From contig NZ_CP192292.1 in NCBI RefSeq assembly GCF_050596425.1, forward strand, positions 620,001 through 684,000: a DNA stretch of 64,000 nucleotides, read 5' to 3'. This DNA is from G963665925 sp050596425. Its GTDB lineage: Bacteria > Bacillota > Clostridia > Peptostreptococcales > Acidaminobacteraceae. The notes beneath the pieces were generated by a model that searched no databases, was not told the DNA's origin, and saw only the letters and a program-made list of their open reading frames with translations. Every line of letters starts with the position of its first letter. Position 1 is the first letter of the stretch. A program made the translations under genes and the position numbers. Shown piece after piece: positions 9,274-18,272 of this stretch.

Positions 9274-10461
9274 ATGAGCAATATTCATGATCTACCGTAT
9301 CTACAAGGTCAAGTTCAAGATCTTAAAGATCAAGGCGTATTTAGAAAGCTTCCAACACTTAATGGTCCTTGTGAAGCTGTATGCATGCTAAATGGTAAAG
9401 AAGTAATCAACCTATCATCAAACAACTACTTGGGTCTTGCAACACACCCACGTGCGAAAAAAGCGGCTATCGACGCTGTTGAAAAGTATGGTGTTGGTGC
9501 AGGTGCTGTACGTACAATTGTTGGTAACATGGACATTCACGAAAAACTTGAAAGAAAACTGGCAGAGTTCAAACGTGAAGAAGCTGTTATGGTATTCCAA
9601 TCTGGTTTTAACTGTAATGCTGGTGTTATCCAGGCTGTTACAAATAAGGGTGACCTTATCCTTTCAGATGAGCTAAACCACGCATCTATCATTGATGGCA
9701 TCAAGCTGTCTAAGGCTGACAAAGCTGTATTCAAGCATAGTGACATGGAAGACCTAGAGCGTATTCTGAAAGAAAAGCGCGACCAGTACAATAATGTACT
9801 AATCATCACTGATGGTGTATTCTCAATGGATGGGGATATCGCTAAGCTTCCAGAGATGGTTGAAATTGCTGAAAAATATAACTGTATGACATATGTTGAT
9901 GATGCTCACGGTTCTGGTGTGCTTGGCCAGAGCGGTCGTGGTACTGTTGACCACTTCCACCTGCATGGTCGTATTGATTTCATCATTGGGACACTCTCTA
10001 AGGCCATTGGCGTTATTGGTGGCTATTGTGCAGGCCGTCAGGTTATGCAAGACTGGTTGGTACACCGTGGTCGTCCAATTCTATTCTCTACAGCACTGCC
10101 TCCAGCGGCGGTTGGTGCAATCACTGAAGTGGTTGACATGCTTACAGAATCAGAAGAGTATACAGACCGCCTATGGTCAAACGCTCGTTTCTTCAAGGAA
10201 AAGCTTGGTAAACTAGGTTTTGACACTGGTAAGAGCGAAACGCCAATCACGCCAGTTATTATTGGTGATGAAGCAAAAACTGTAGAGTTTTCAAAGAGAC
10301 TTCTTGAAAATGGCGTTTATGTTTCACCGATTGTATTCCCAACAGTTCCTAAGGGAACAGGCCGTGTACGTTGTATGGTAACAGCAGGTCACAATGAAGA
10401 AAACCTTGCTCAAGCTGTAGAGGTATTTGAAAAAGTTGGTAAGGAAATGGGTCTGCTTTAA
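9274..10461 (+). CDS. kbl: Glycine C-acetyltransferase (2-amino-3-ketobutyrate CoA ligase)
   Basis: A PLP-dependent alpha-oxoamine synthase of 395 residues, the normal Kbl length. It converts 2-amino-3-oxobutyrate plus CoA to glycine and acetyl-CoA, the second step of threonine breakdown. The PLP lysine is Lys243 in GTLSKAIG. The motifs LSSNNYLGLA, DDAHGSGVLG and HRGRPILFSTALPP are all characteristic. Start ATG at 9274 follows GGAGG. 8-Amino-7-oxononanoate synthase (BioF) is the close alternative, but no biotin genes are nearby and the N-terminus fits Kbl. No threonine dehydrogenase gene is adjacent. A terminator follows, so it is probably monocistronic. Confidence 0.88.
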   Translation: MSNIHDLPYLQGQVQDLKDQGVFRKLPTLNGPCEAVCMLNGKEVINLSSNNYLGLATHPRAKKAAIDAVEKYGVGAGAVRTIVGNMDIHEKLERKLAEFKREEAVMVFQSGFNCNAGVIQAVTNKGDLILSDELNHASIIDGIKLSKADKAVFKHSDMEDLERILKEKRDQYNNVLIITDGVFSMDGDIAKLPEMVEIAEKYNCMTYVDDAHGSGVLGQSGRGTVDHFHLHGRIDFIIGTLSKAIGVIGGYCAGRQVMQDWLVHRGRPILFSTALPPAAVGAITEVVDMLTESEEYTDRLWSNARFFKEKLGKLGFDTGKSETPITPVIIGDEAKTVEFSKRLLENGVYVSPIVFPTVPKGTGRVRCMVTAGHNEENLAQAVEVFEKVGKEMGLL

Positions 10462-10510
10462 TAGATGCCTTATAAATAATTTTAAAGGTAAATAAACGTA
10501 AGTTTTGTGG

Positions 10511-10541
10511 AAGCGATCCCTGTTATGGGGGTCGCTTTTTT
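10511..10541 (+). terminator. Rho-independent terminator of kbl
   Basis: Stem AAGCGATCCC / GGGGTCGCTT (one G-T pair) with a short loop, followed by a run of T residues, 50 bases after the kbl stop. Confidence 0.9.
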
Positions 10542-10880
10542 GTGTTTAAAAAAGGTCGATTAAAAATCATATTTCATAAAAGGTTTGAATTAAATATATG
10601 CTTTTTTAAGAGATAGTAGCCTAGTGTGAAGCTTAGTGAGGAACTTTTTAAAAATAAATAGAATGTGACGATGTTGATTTGTATATAAAGTGTACGTATA
10701 TGTTTATAAAAATTATTCTAGCTTGTTTAGAAATGATAAAAAACGGTATAAATTAGAAGTGATTGACATATGTATAATATATTTACTAATGGTACGTGCG
10801 TAGCGTGGTAATAGGTAAATTATTAATGAAAAGGAAGACGAAATAGAAGCATACAAGGAAAATGTAGGGAGGGTATGAGT
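10542..10880. promoter_or_regulatory. AT-rich leader of the Calx-beta gene
   Basis: No gene is seen here. A possible promoter is TTGTTT (10723-10728), an 18-base spacer and TATAAA (10747-10752); a TTGACA at 10763 lacks a clear -10. The leader then carries AGGGAGG just before the start codon. Nothing else structured was recognised. Confidence 0.35.
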
Positions 10881-12905
10881 GTGAGAAAAATTTTTAGAAG
10901 AAGATTCGCAATGATCATGGTGTTAACCATGGTTTTCACCTGTATTACGCCTGTCCAATCCTTTGCTGGGACAGATACATTGAATCCTGAGGCGGATAAG
11001 AGCTTTGATCCATATGGTGGTGGATTGAATTCTACAGAATTATACATAGGTTCTGCTACTGGAGATTTTGGACTCGAATGGATGAAAGGCGCTATGAGAT
11101 TCGATATTAGTGGCCTTAGTGGTAATATCACCTCAGCAACATTGAGGATATATATTTCTACAGTTCAAAATGGCTCCAAACTGGACGTGTATGGATCTGA
11201 AGATACTACATTTGATGAAACGAATGGTACAGCGGTTTCGCAAGATACAAGTATTAGTGTTGGAAGTTTGACAGTTGAAACATCAGATTTGAATACTTGG
11301 AAGGAAATTGATGTGACCAGCTATTTGAATACTAAATATCCTGGGGCATCAAAAGTGTCATTTGTAATTGTAGGTGACGACAATAATGGAGATAGATACT
11401 ATTTTGTAGATAGTAGTGAAGGTACAAACCCACCTCAACTGGTAATAGAAACAGGAATACCAGGCACATTACAATTTGACCCAACCACAGCCAGTGTGGC
11501 AGAGGATGGTAGCACAAAAGACTTAACAGTGACAAGAACCGGTGGCAGTGATGGAGCGGTCACAGTGGACTACGCTGTAACAGGTGGCACAGCCACAGGG
11601 GCAGGGACAGACTATACCCTAGCCAGTGGAACACTGAGTTTTGCGGACAGTGAAACGAGTAAGACAATAACAGTGAGTATTGTTGATGACAGCACATACG
11701 AATCAGATGAAACAGTGGAAGTGACCTTAAGTAATGCCACAGGAGGCGCAAGTCTTGGCACAGACAAAGTGGCGACCTTGACCATAACAGATGATGACGC
11801 CCTACCAGGCACATTACAATTTGACCCAACCACAGCCAGTGTGGCAGAAGATGGCAGCACAAAAGACTTAACAGTGACAAGAACCGGTGGCAGCGATGGA
11901 GCGGTCACAGTGGACTACGCTGTAACAGGTGGCACAGCCACAGGGTCAGGGACAGACTATACCCTAGCCAGCGGAACACTGAGTTTTGCGGACAGTGAAA
12001 CGAGCAAGACAATAACAGTGAGTATTGTTGATGACAGCACATACGAATCAGATGAAACAGTGGAAGTGACCTTAAGTAATGCCACAGGTGGTGCGAGTCT
12101 TGGCACAGATACCGTGGCGACACTGACCATAACAGATGATGACGCCCTACCAGGCACATTACAATTTGACCCAACCACAGCCAGTGTGGCAGAGGATGGT
12201 AGCACAAAAGACTTAACAGTGACAAGAACCGGTGGCAGTGATGGAGCCATCACAGTGGACTACGCTGTAACAGGTGGCACAGCCACAGGGTCAGGGACAG
12301 ACTATACCCTAGCCAGCGGAACACTGAGTTTTGCGGACAGTGAAACGAGCAAAACCATTACGGTTTCCATAGTGGATGATGGCACTTATGAATCAGATGA
12401 AACAGTGGAAGTGACCTTAAGTAATGCCACAGGTGGCGCAAGTCTTGGCACAGACAAAGTGGCGACACTGACCATAACAGATGATGACGCCCTACCAGGC
12501 ACATTACAATTTGACCCAACCACAGCCAGTGTGGCAGAGGATGGTAGCACAAAAGACTTAACAGTGACAAGAACCGGTGGCAGTGATGGAGCCATCACAG
12601 TGGACTACGCTGTAACAGGTGGCACAGCCACAGGGTCAGGGACAGACTACACCCTAGCCAGTGGAACACTGAGTTTTGCGGACAGCGAAACGAGTAAGAC
12701 AATAACAGTGAGTATTGTGGATGACAGTACATACGAATCAGATGAAACAGTGGAAGTGACCTTAAGTAATGCCACAGGTGGTGCGAGTCTTGGCACAGAC
12801 AAAGTGGCGACCTTGACCATAACAGATGATGACGCCCTACCAGGCACATTACAATTTGACCCAACCACAGCCAGTGTGGCAGAAGATGGTAGCACAAAAG
12901 ACTAA
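10881..12905 (+). CDS. Calx-beta repeat S-layer protein, N-terminal part (ends at a frameshift)
   Basis: This is the first piece of a giant surface protein. GTG at 10881 is preferred over ATG at 10875 because AGGGAGG ends only two bases before the latter. A signal peptide (basic RRRF, then a hydrophobic core ending VQSFAG) leads into a DNRLRE-like beta domain (about residues 30-190: TLRIYISTV, DVTSYLN). Calx-beta repeats of 115 residues then follow. In the fifth repeat one T is missing relative to every sister copy (GACTAAC instead of GACTTAAC), giving TAA at 12903. The next ORF continues in the correct frame. It is either a real inactivating mutation or a consensus error in repetitive DNA. 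Confidence 0.8.
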   Translation: MRKIFRRRFAMIMVLTMVFTCITPVQSFAGTDTLNPEADKSFDPYGGGLNSTELYIGSATGDFGLEWMKGAMRFDISGLSGNITSATLRIYISTVQNGSKLDVYGSEDTTFDETNGTAVSQDTSISVGSLTVETSDLNTWKEIDVTSYLNTKYPGASKVSFVIVGDDNNGDRYYFVDSSEGTNPPQLVIETGIPGTLQFDPTTASVAEDGSTKDLTVTRTGGSDGAVTVDYAVTGGTATGAGTDYTLASGTLSFADSETSKTITVSIVDDSTYESDETVEVTLSNATGGASLGTDKVATLTITDDDALPGTLQFDPTTASVAEDGSTKDLTVTRTGGSDGAVTVDYAVTGGTATGSGTDYTLASGTLSFADSETSKTITVSIVDDSTYESDETVEVTLSNATGGASLGTDTVATLTITDDDALPGTLQFDPTTASVAEDGSTKDLTVTRTGGSDGAITVDYAVTGGTATGSGTDYTLASGTLSFADSETSKTITVSIVDDGTYESDETVEVTLSNATGGASLGTDKVATLTITDDDALPGTLQFDPTTASVAEDGSTKDLTVTRTGGSDGAITVDYAVTGGTATGSGTDYTLASGTLSFADSETSKTITVSIVDDSTYESDETVEVTLSNATGGASLGTDKVATLTITDDDALPGTLQFDPTTASVAEDGSTKD

Positions 12906-15900
12906 CAGTGACAAGAACAGGTGGCAGCGATGGAGCGGTCACAGTGGACTATGCTGTAACAGGTGGCACAGCCACAGGGTCAGGGACAGACTATACCCTA
13001 TCCAGTGGAACACTGAGTTTTGCGGACAGTGAAACAAGCAAAACCATTACGGTTTCCATAGTGGATGATGGTACATACGAATCAGATGAAACAGTTGAAG
13101 TGACCTTAAGTAATGCCACAGGTGGTGCGAGTCTTGGCACAGATACCGTGGCGACCTTGACCATAACAGATGATGACGCCCTACCAGGCACATTACAATT
13201 TGACCCAACCACAGCCAGTGTGGCAGAGGATGGTAGCACAAAAGACTTAACAGTGACAAGAACCGGTGGCAGTGATGGAGCGGTAACAGTGGACTACGCT
13301 GTAACAGGTGGCACAGCCACAGGGGCAGGGACAGACTACACCCTAGCCAGTGGAACACTGAGTTTTGCGGACAGTGAAACGAGCAAAACAATAACAGTGA
13401 GTATTGTTGATGACAGCACTTACGAATCAGATGAAACAGTTGAAGTGACCTTAAGTAATGCCACAGGTGGCGCGAGTCTTGGCACAGATACTGTGGCGAC
13501 CTTGACCATAACAGATGATGACGCCCTACCAGGCACATTACAATTTGACCCAACCACAGCCAGTGTGGCAGAAGATGGTAGCACAAAAGACTTAACAGTG
13601 ACAAGAACAGGTGGCAGTGATGGAGCGGTCACAGTGGACTACGCTGTAACAGGTGGCACAGCCACAGGGGCAGGGACAGACTATACCCTAGCCAGTGGAA
13701 CACTGAGTTTTGCGGACAGTGAAACGAGTAAGACAATAACAGTGAGTATTGTTGATGACAGCACATACGAATCAGATGAAACAGTGGAAGTGACCTTAAG
13801 TAATGCCACAGGAGGCGCAAGTCTTGGCACAGACAAAGTGGCGACCTTGACCATAACAGATGATGACGCCCTACCAGGCACATTACAATTTGACCCAACC
13901 ACAGCCAGTGTGGCAGAAGATGGCAGCACAAAAGACTTAACAGTGACAAGAACCGGTGGCAGCGATGGAGCGGTCACAGTGGGCTACGCTGTAACAGGTG
14001 GCACAGCCACAGGGTCAGGGACAGACTATACCCTAGCCAGCGGAACACTGAGTTTTGCGGACAGTGAAACGAGCAAGACAATAACAGTGAGTATTGTTGA
14101 TGACAGCACATACGAATCCAGCGAAACAGTGGAAGTGACCTTAAGTAATGCCACAGGTGGTGCGAGTCTTGGCACAGATACCGTGGCGACCTTGACCATA
14201 ACAGATGATGACACGGCACCCGTGGCAGGTGTTATTCAGTTTGATCCAGCCACTGACACAGCCAGTGAAGATGCTGGCACAAAAGACTTAACAGTGACAA
14301 GAACCGGTGGCAGTGATGGAGCGGTCACAGTGGATTACGCTGTAACAGGTGGCACAGCCACAGGGTCAGGCACAGACTATACCCTAGCCAGTGGAACACT
14401 GAGTTTTGCGGACAGTGAAACGAGTAAGACAATAACAGTGAGTATTGTTGATGACAGCACATATGAATCCAGCGAAACAGTGGAAGTGACCTTAAGTAAC
14501 TCTACAGGAGGCGCAAGTCTTGGCACAGACAAAGTGGCAACACTGACCATAACAGATGATGACACGGCACCCGTGGCAGGTGTTATTCAGTTTGATCCAG
14601 CCACTGACACAGCCAGTGAAGATGCTGGCACAAAAGACTTAACAGTGACAAGAACAGGTGGCAGTGATGGAGCGGTCACAGTGGACTACGCTGTAACAGG
14701 TGGCACAGCCACAGGGTCAGGGACAGACTACACCCTAGCCAGTGGAACACTGAGTTTTGCGGACAGTGAAACGAGCAAAACCATTACGGTTTCCATAGTG
14801 GATGATGGCACTTATGAATCAGATGAAACAGTGGAAGTGACCTTAAGTAATGCCACAGGAGGCGCAAGTCTTGGCACAGACAAAGTGGCAACACTGACCA
14901 TAACTGATGATGACACGGCACCCGTGGCAGGTGTTATTCAGTTTGATCCAGCCACTGACACAGCCAGTGAAGACGCTGGCACAAAAGACTTAACAGTGAC
15001 AAGAACCGGTGGCAGTGATGGAGCGGTAACAGTGGACTACGCTGTAACAGGTGGCACAGCCACAGGGTCAGGGACAGACTACACCCTAGCCAGTGGAATA
15101 CTGAGTTTTGCGGACAGTGAAACGAGTAAGACAATAACAGTGAGTATTGTTGATGACAGCACATATGAATCCAGCGAAACAGTGGAAGTGACCTTAAGTA
15201 ATGCCACAGGTGGCGCAAGTCTTGGCACAGACAAAGTGGCAACACTGACCATAACAGATGATGACACGGCACCCGTGGCAGGTATTATTCAGTTCGATCC
15301 AGTTACAATCAGTGTTGGTGAAGGTGAAAGCACAGCAGAATTGACTGTAAAAAGAACGGATGGCAGTGATGGTGCAGTCTCTGTAGACTATGCTGTAACA
15401 AGTGGTTCAGCCATAGGCCTGGGAACAGATTACACCTTAACAGACGGGACACTGAATTTTGCAGACGGAGAAACGAGCAAGGTTATTGAAGTCATTATAG
15501 TTGATGATGCCATTGAGGAATCCAGCGAAACCATAGAAGTAACCTTGAGTGATGTGGCAGGCGGTGCGAGTCTTGGCACAAATAAGAGTGCCACAGTAAC
15601 CATTACTGATAACGATACGGCTCCAGGAACAATTCAGTTCACAAAAGTCAACGTAAGTGTTTCAGAAAACGCTGGAACGGCAAGTCTCCCTGTTGAGATG
15701 ACAAGCACCAGTGACGGTGCTATAAAAGTTGATTACGCTGTAACAGGTGGAAACGCGACTGGTTCGGGTGTTGATTTTAGTCTGCCAAGTGGAACGTTAA
15801 TCTTTAATGCTGGTGAAACGAGCAAAACAGTCAGCATAAGTATTGTTAATGACTCGGTTTTTGAGTCAGACGAAAAGATTATTATAACGCTGAAAAATCC

Positions 15901-15970
15901 AACATCAGGTTTTACCATAGGGGCGAATAAATCAATCACAGTGACCATACTGGCTAACGACACACCACCT
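11461..15970 (+). repeat. Thirteen tandem Calx-beta coding repeats
   Basis: Eight type-A units start at 11461, 11806, 12151, 12496, 12841, 13185, 13530 and 13875, exactly 345 bases apart except for one 344-base step at the frameshift. Three type-B units start near 14225, 14576 and 14927, 351 bases apart, with a VAGVIQFDPATDT linker. Two diverged units start near 15278 and 15626. The type-A and type-B units are nearly identical in DNA. Each encodes a Calx-beta beta-sandwich with acidic Ca-binding loops (VDDSTYESDE, TITDDD). Confidence 0.95.
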
Positions 15971-17335
15971 AAGAATAGTGGATCAAGTAATAATGATAAC
16001 AATGAATCTAATACCAATGAATCTGATACCAATAATGACACGACTAATAATGACAATACATCTAACACCATTATAAAGGTCAATGGTAAGACAGAGAATG
16101 TTGGGACGGAGAGCGTGAACCGTGTAAATGGAAAAGTGACTAGAACTGTAATCATCAATCCAACATTGGTTGAAAACAGGATCAAGTCCAGTGTGGCTTC
16201 GAACCAGACACGGGATAATTTCATTGAAATTCCAATTGAAGATAGTACATCGTCGCAGGTGAAAGTCTCGCTGACAGGAGATATTGTCAAGCTCCTTGAA
16301 AGCAATGATTTTACAGTAAAGACAAGCCGAAATATGCTTTCTTACAACATACCGGCAAAAGAATTTTCGATTGATAAAGTGGCTCAGAGTATGGGGATAG
16401 ACCAAGACAAGCTTGAGTCTATCGAGGTTGATATTGTGATCACTCAAAGTGATGATGATATGGCTCAGGCATACGAAAACGAGATTATCAAAAACAATTC
16501 TGTGCTTGTTACAAAACCAGTTGAGTTTGAAATTCTTGCACGCACACGGGATTCAGAGGGCAATGAACAAGAAACTCGTATCACAAGATTTAACGATTAT
16601 GTGGATCGGGTTATGGAAGTGCCAGAGGGGGTTGATCCTGACCAGATAACAACAGGCATTGTTTTCAATACTGATTTAACCTACAGCCATGTGCCAACCA
16701 TAGTTTACGAAGAGGATGGTAAGTATTACACCAAGCTCAATTCACTGACGAACTCAAGTTATTCTGTTATTTGGCATCCGGTGGTTGTTGAAGCAACAAA
16801 AGGCCATTGGTCAGAATCCATAACAAATGATATGGCCTCGAGACTCATCCTCATGGACTACGAAAACTACGATCCAGATAAAGCTGTGACACGAGCTGAG
16901 TTTACAGATTATTTGGTGAGAGCACTGGGACTTTTAAGAGACCTAGATGAAAAAGATGTGGCCTATGAAGATGTTGGTATGGATCATCCATATTCTAAAT
17001 GCATTGCTATTGCAAAAGATTGGGGTATAATCAGCGGTTACCCAGACAACACATTCAGACCAGACGAAAAAATCACCCGTGAAGATGCCATGTCCATCTA
17101 TGCATCAGCAATGAAAATGACTGACTGCAAGGCAGGATCCCTCAATAAAATAACAAACTATGAGGATCTGGCTGAAATTAGTGCTTATGCCCTAGATGAC
17201 GTTAGAACTGTGGTAAACAGTGGCATATTTAGTGGAAGAACAGAGACACATTTATCACCAAAAGCCAGTCTGACCCATGCGGAAAGCTTAGCAGCTATAA
17301 GAAACCTCCTCATTAAATCGGAGTTAATTCAGTAA
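12908..17335 (+). CDS. Calx-beta repeat S-layer protein, C-terminal part with SLH domains
   Basis: This continues the gene begun at 10881, in the restored frame; the nominal GTG at 12908 has no ribosome site and is unlikely to be a true start. It encodes the remaining nine Calx-beta repeats, then a low-complexity N/S/T/D linker (about residues 1020-1055), a mixed alpha/beta domain of roughly 230 residues, and three S-layer homology repeats in the last 190 residues (GHWSESITNDMASRLILMD, GIISGYPDNTFRPDEKITRE and a final degenerate copy). SLH domains bind pyruvylated cell-wall polymer, so the whole protein would display a calcium-stiffened stalk from the wall. Reconstructed length is about 2150 residues. 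Confidence 0.85.
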   Translation: MTRTGGSDGAVTVDYAVTGGTATGSGTDYTLSSGTLSFADSETSKTITVSIVDDGTYESDETVEVTLSNATGGASLGTDTVATLTITDDDALPGTLQFDPTTASVAEDGSTKDLTVTRTGGSDGAVTVDYAVTGGTATGAGTDYTLASGTLSFADSETSKTITVSIVDDSTYESDETVEVTLSNATGGASLGTDTVATLTITDDDALPGTLQFDPTTASVAEDGSTKDLTVTRTGGSDGAVTVDYAVTGGTATGAGTDYTLASGTLSFADSETSKTITVSIVDDSTYESDETVEVTLSNATGGASLGTDKVATLTITDDDALPGTLQFDPTTASVAEDGSTKDLTVTRTGGSDGAVTVGYAVTGGTATGSGTDYTLASGTLSFADSETSKTITVSIVDDSTYESSETVEVTLSNATGGASLGTDTVATLTITDDDTAPVAGVIQFDPATDTASEDAGTKDLTVTRTGGSDGAVTVDYAVTGGTATGSGTDYTLASGTLSFADSETSKTITVSIVDDSTYESSETVEVTLSNSTGGASLGTDKVATLTITDDDTAPVAGVIQFDPATDTASEDAGTKDLTVTRTGGSDGAVTVDYAVTGGTATGSGTDYTLASGTLSFADSETSKTITVSIVDDGTYESDETVEVTLSNATGGASLGTDKVATLTITDDDTAPVAGVIQFDPATDTASEDAGTKDLTVTRTGGSDGAVTVDYAVTGGTATGSGTDYTLASGILSFADSETSKTITVSIVDDSTYESSETVEVTLSNATGGASLGTDKVATLTITDDDTAPVAGIIQFDPVTISVGEGESTAELTVKRTDGSDGAVSVDYAVTSGSAIGLGTDYTLTDGTLNFADGETSKVIEVIIVDDAIEESSETIEVTLSDVAGGASLGTNKSATVTITDNDTAPGTIQFTKVNVSVSENAGTASLPVEMTSTSDGAIKVDYAVTGGNATGSGVDFSLPSGTLIFNAGETSKTVSISIVNDSVFESDEKIIITLKNPTSGFTIGANKSITVTILANDTPPKNSGSSNNDNNESNTNESDTNNDTTNNDNTSNTIIKVNGKTENVGTESVNRVNGKVTRTVIINPTLVENRIKSSVASNQTRDNFIEIPIEDSTSSQVKVSLTGDIVKLLESNDFTVKTSRNMLSYNIPAKEFSIDKVAQSMGIDQDKLESIEVDIVITQSDDDMAQAYENEIIKNNSVLVTKPVEFEILARTRDSEGNEQETRITRFNDYVDRVMEVPEGVDPDQITTGIVFNTDLTYSHVPTIVYEEDGKYYTKLNSLTNSSYSVIWHPVVVEATKGHWSESITNDMASRLILMDYENYDPDKAVTRAEFTDYLVRALGLLRDLDEKDVAYEDVGMDHPYSKCIAIAKDWGIISGYPDNTFRPDEKITREDAMSIYASAMKMTDCKAGSLNKITNYEDLAEISAYALDDVRTVVNSGIFSGRTETHLSPKASLTHAESLAAIRNLLIKSELIQ

Positions 17336-17632
17336 TTAAAATTATATTGCCACGATACCATGTGGGACATTCCTGCTTAATAGAAATAGAGCTGTGATTA
17401 GTGGGGGTTGACCTATATGGTATTGCGGCGATCAGTCAATGACATTTGGAAAAAGACTGTAAGTTTAAGACACTTGTAGAAAGATTGATTCATGGATGAA
17501 TGAGTTATATGAGGACTTCCCTGGATTGAAATTTCTATTAAATGTATAGCGACTGCAAGCAAATATGATTTGCATGTTGTCTAGTGTGATGTTTCCAACA
17601 GAGAAAAGGCATGGTTTGAAAGGAGTAAAAAT
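17336..17632. other. Intergenic leader before the tail-collar genes
   Basis: 297 bases without a gene. A distant inverted repeat, ATACCAT (about 17355) with ATGGTAT (about 17417), is flanked by GCC and GGC. It is too widely spaced to call a terminator. The region presumably holds the promoter for the mini-protein cluster, but none stands out. Confidence 0.3.
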
Positions 17633-17875
17633 ATGGAACCAATCTTAGGTCAAATTCAATTATTCCCTTTTGGGTTCGCACCAGAAGGGTGGGAAGGATG
17701 CGTAGGACAAATTCTTCCAATTAGAGATAATGAAGCCTTATACGCAGTTCTTGGACTAACGTATGGCGGTGATGGGCGAAACACTTTTGGATTACCAGAC
17801 TTACGAAATGCAATCCCTATTGATGGCATGTGGTACTGTATTTCAATGGAAGGTATGTTCCCAAGGAGAAGTTAG
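17633..17875 (+). CDS. Tail-collar-domain mini-protein 1
   Basis: An 80-residue protein, ATG after AAGGAG. Residues 1-62 match the phage Tail Collar Domain found in bacterial microcystin-dependent-protein (Mdp) homologues: ILGQIQLFPFGFAP, a conserved W19, GQILPI, LGLTYGGDGRNTFGLPDLR. Full-length Mdp proteins have about 170-180 residues, with a fibre-like middle and an ending like ALQGIFPSR. Here the collar runs straight into MEGMFPRRS, so the middle is absent but the conserved tail is kept. No signal peptide is present and no other phage genes are near. It is a tandem paralogue of the next gene, about 60 percent identical by eye. Confidence 0.8.
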   Translation: MEPILGQIQLFPFGFAPEGWEGCVGQILPIRDNEALYAVLGLTYGGDGRNTFGLPDLRNAIPIDGMWYCISMEGMFPRRS

Positions 17876-18015
17876 AATGGTTTGGTATTTGAAAAATTAC
17901 TGGTTATAGCACCGACAGATACCAAAGGTGTTCAAGAATAAAAAATATGGATAAAAGAGTTTAAAAACAATAAAAAGAGGCGAGAAAATGCCTGCTAATA
18001 AAGGAGAGATAAAAC

Positions 18016-18258
18016 ATGGACCCGATTTTAGGTGAAATTCAATTATATGCATTCACATTTGGCATGCAAGACTGGGCAAGATGTGAAGGACAAACTCTAC
18101 AAATCAGCTCATATCCAGCCCTTTATTCCCTACTGGGAGCAAAATATGGTGGTGATGGCCGTGTAACATTTGCCCTGCCTGATTTAAGAGGTGCTGAACC
18201 TATACCTGGCATGGCATATCATATTGCTATGAAAGGTATGTTTCCACAAAGGTCTTAA
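18016..18258 (+). CDS. Tail-collar-domain mini-protein 2
   Basis: This is the second 80-residue collar mini-protein, ATG after AAGGAG. It shares ILGEIQLYAF, W20, GQTLQI, LGAKYGGDGRVTFALPDLR and the ending MKGMFPQRS with its neighbour. The same compact architecture in both copies argues that the short form is a selected design, not a chance truncation. Collar domains trimerise at the base of phage fibres, so these may form small oligomeric caps; that is inference. The gene ends 14 bases before the discoidin-like gene, so they are probably cotranscribed. Confidence 0.8.
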   Translation: MDPILGEIQLYAFTFGMQDWARCEGQTLQISSYPALYSLLGAKYGGDGRVTFALPDLRGAEPIPGMAYHIAMKGMFPQRS

Positions 18259-18272
18259 GGAGGCGGTTCAAA

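Noticed and set aside
11332..15272. Many antisense open frames of 60-190 codons across the Calx-beta array
   Set aside because: They repeat with the 345/351-base period, are leucine- or serine-rich translations of the sense repeats and lack ribosome sites. They are shadows of the real gene.
11461..15970. Possible CRISPR or other short-repeat array
   Set aside because: The period is 345-351 bases, the repeats are continuous and coding, and there are no spacers or cas genes.
17633..18258. A resident prophage
   Set aside because: Only collar-type domains are present; there is no capsid, terminase, portal, integrase or lysis gene, and the flanking genes are ordinary.
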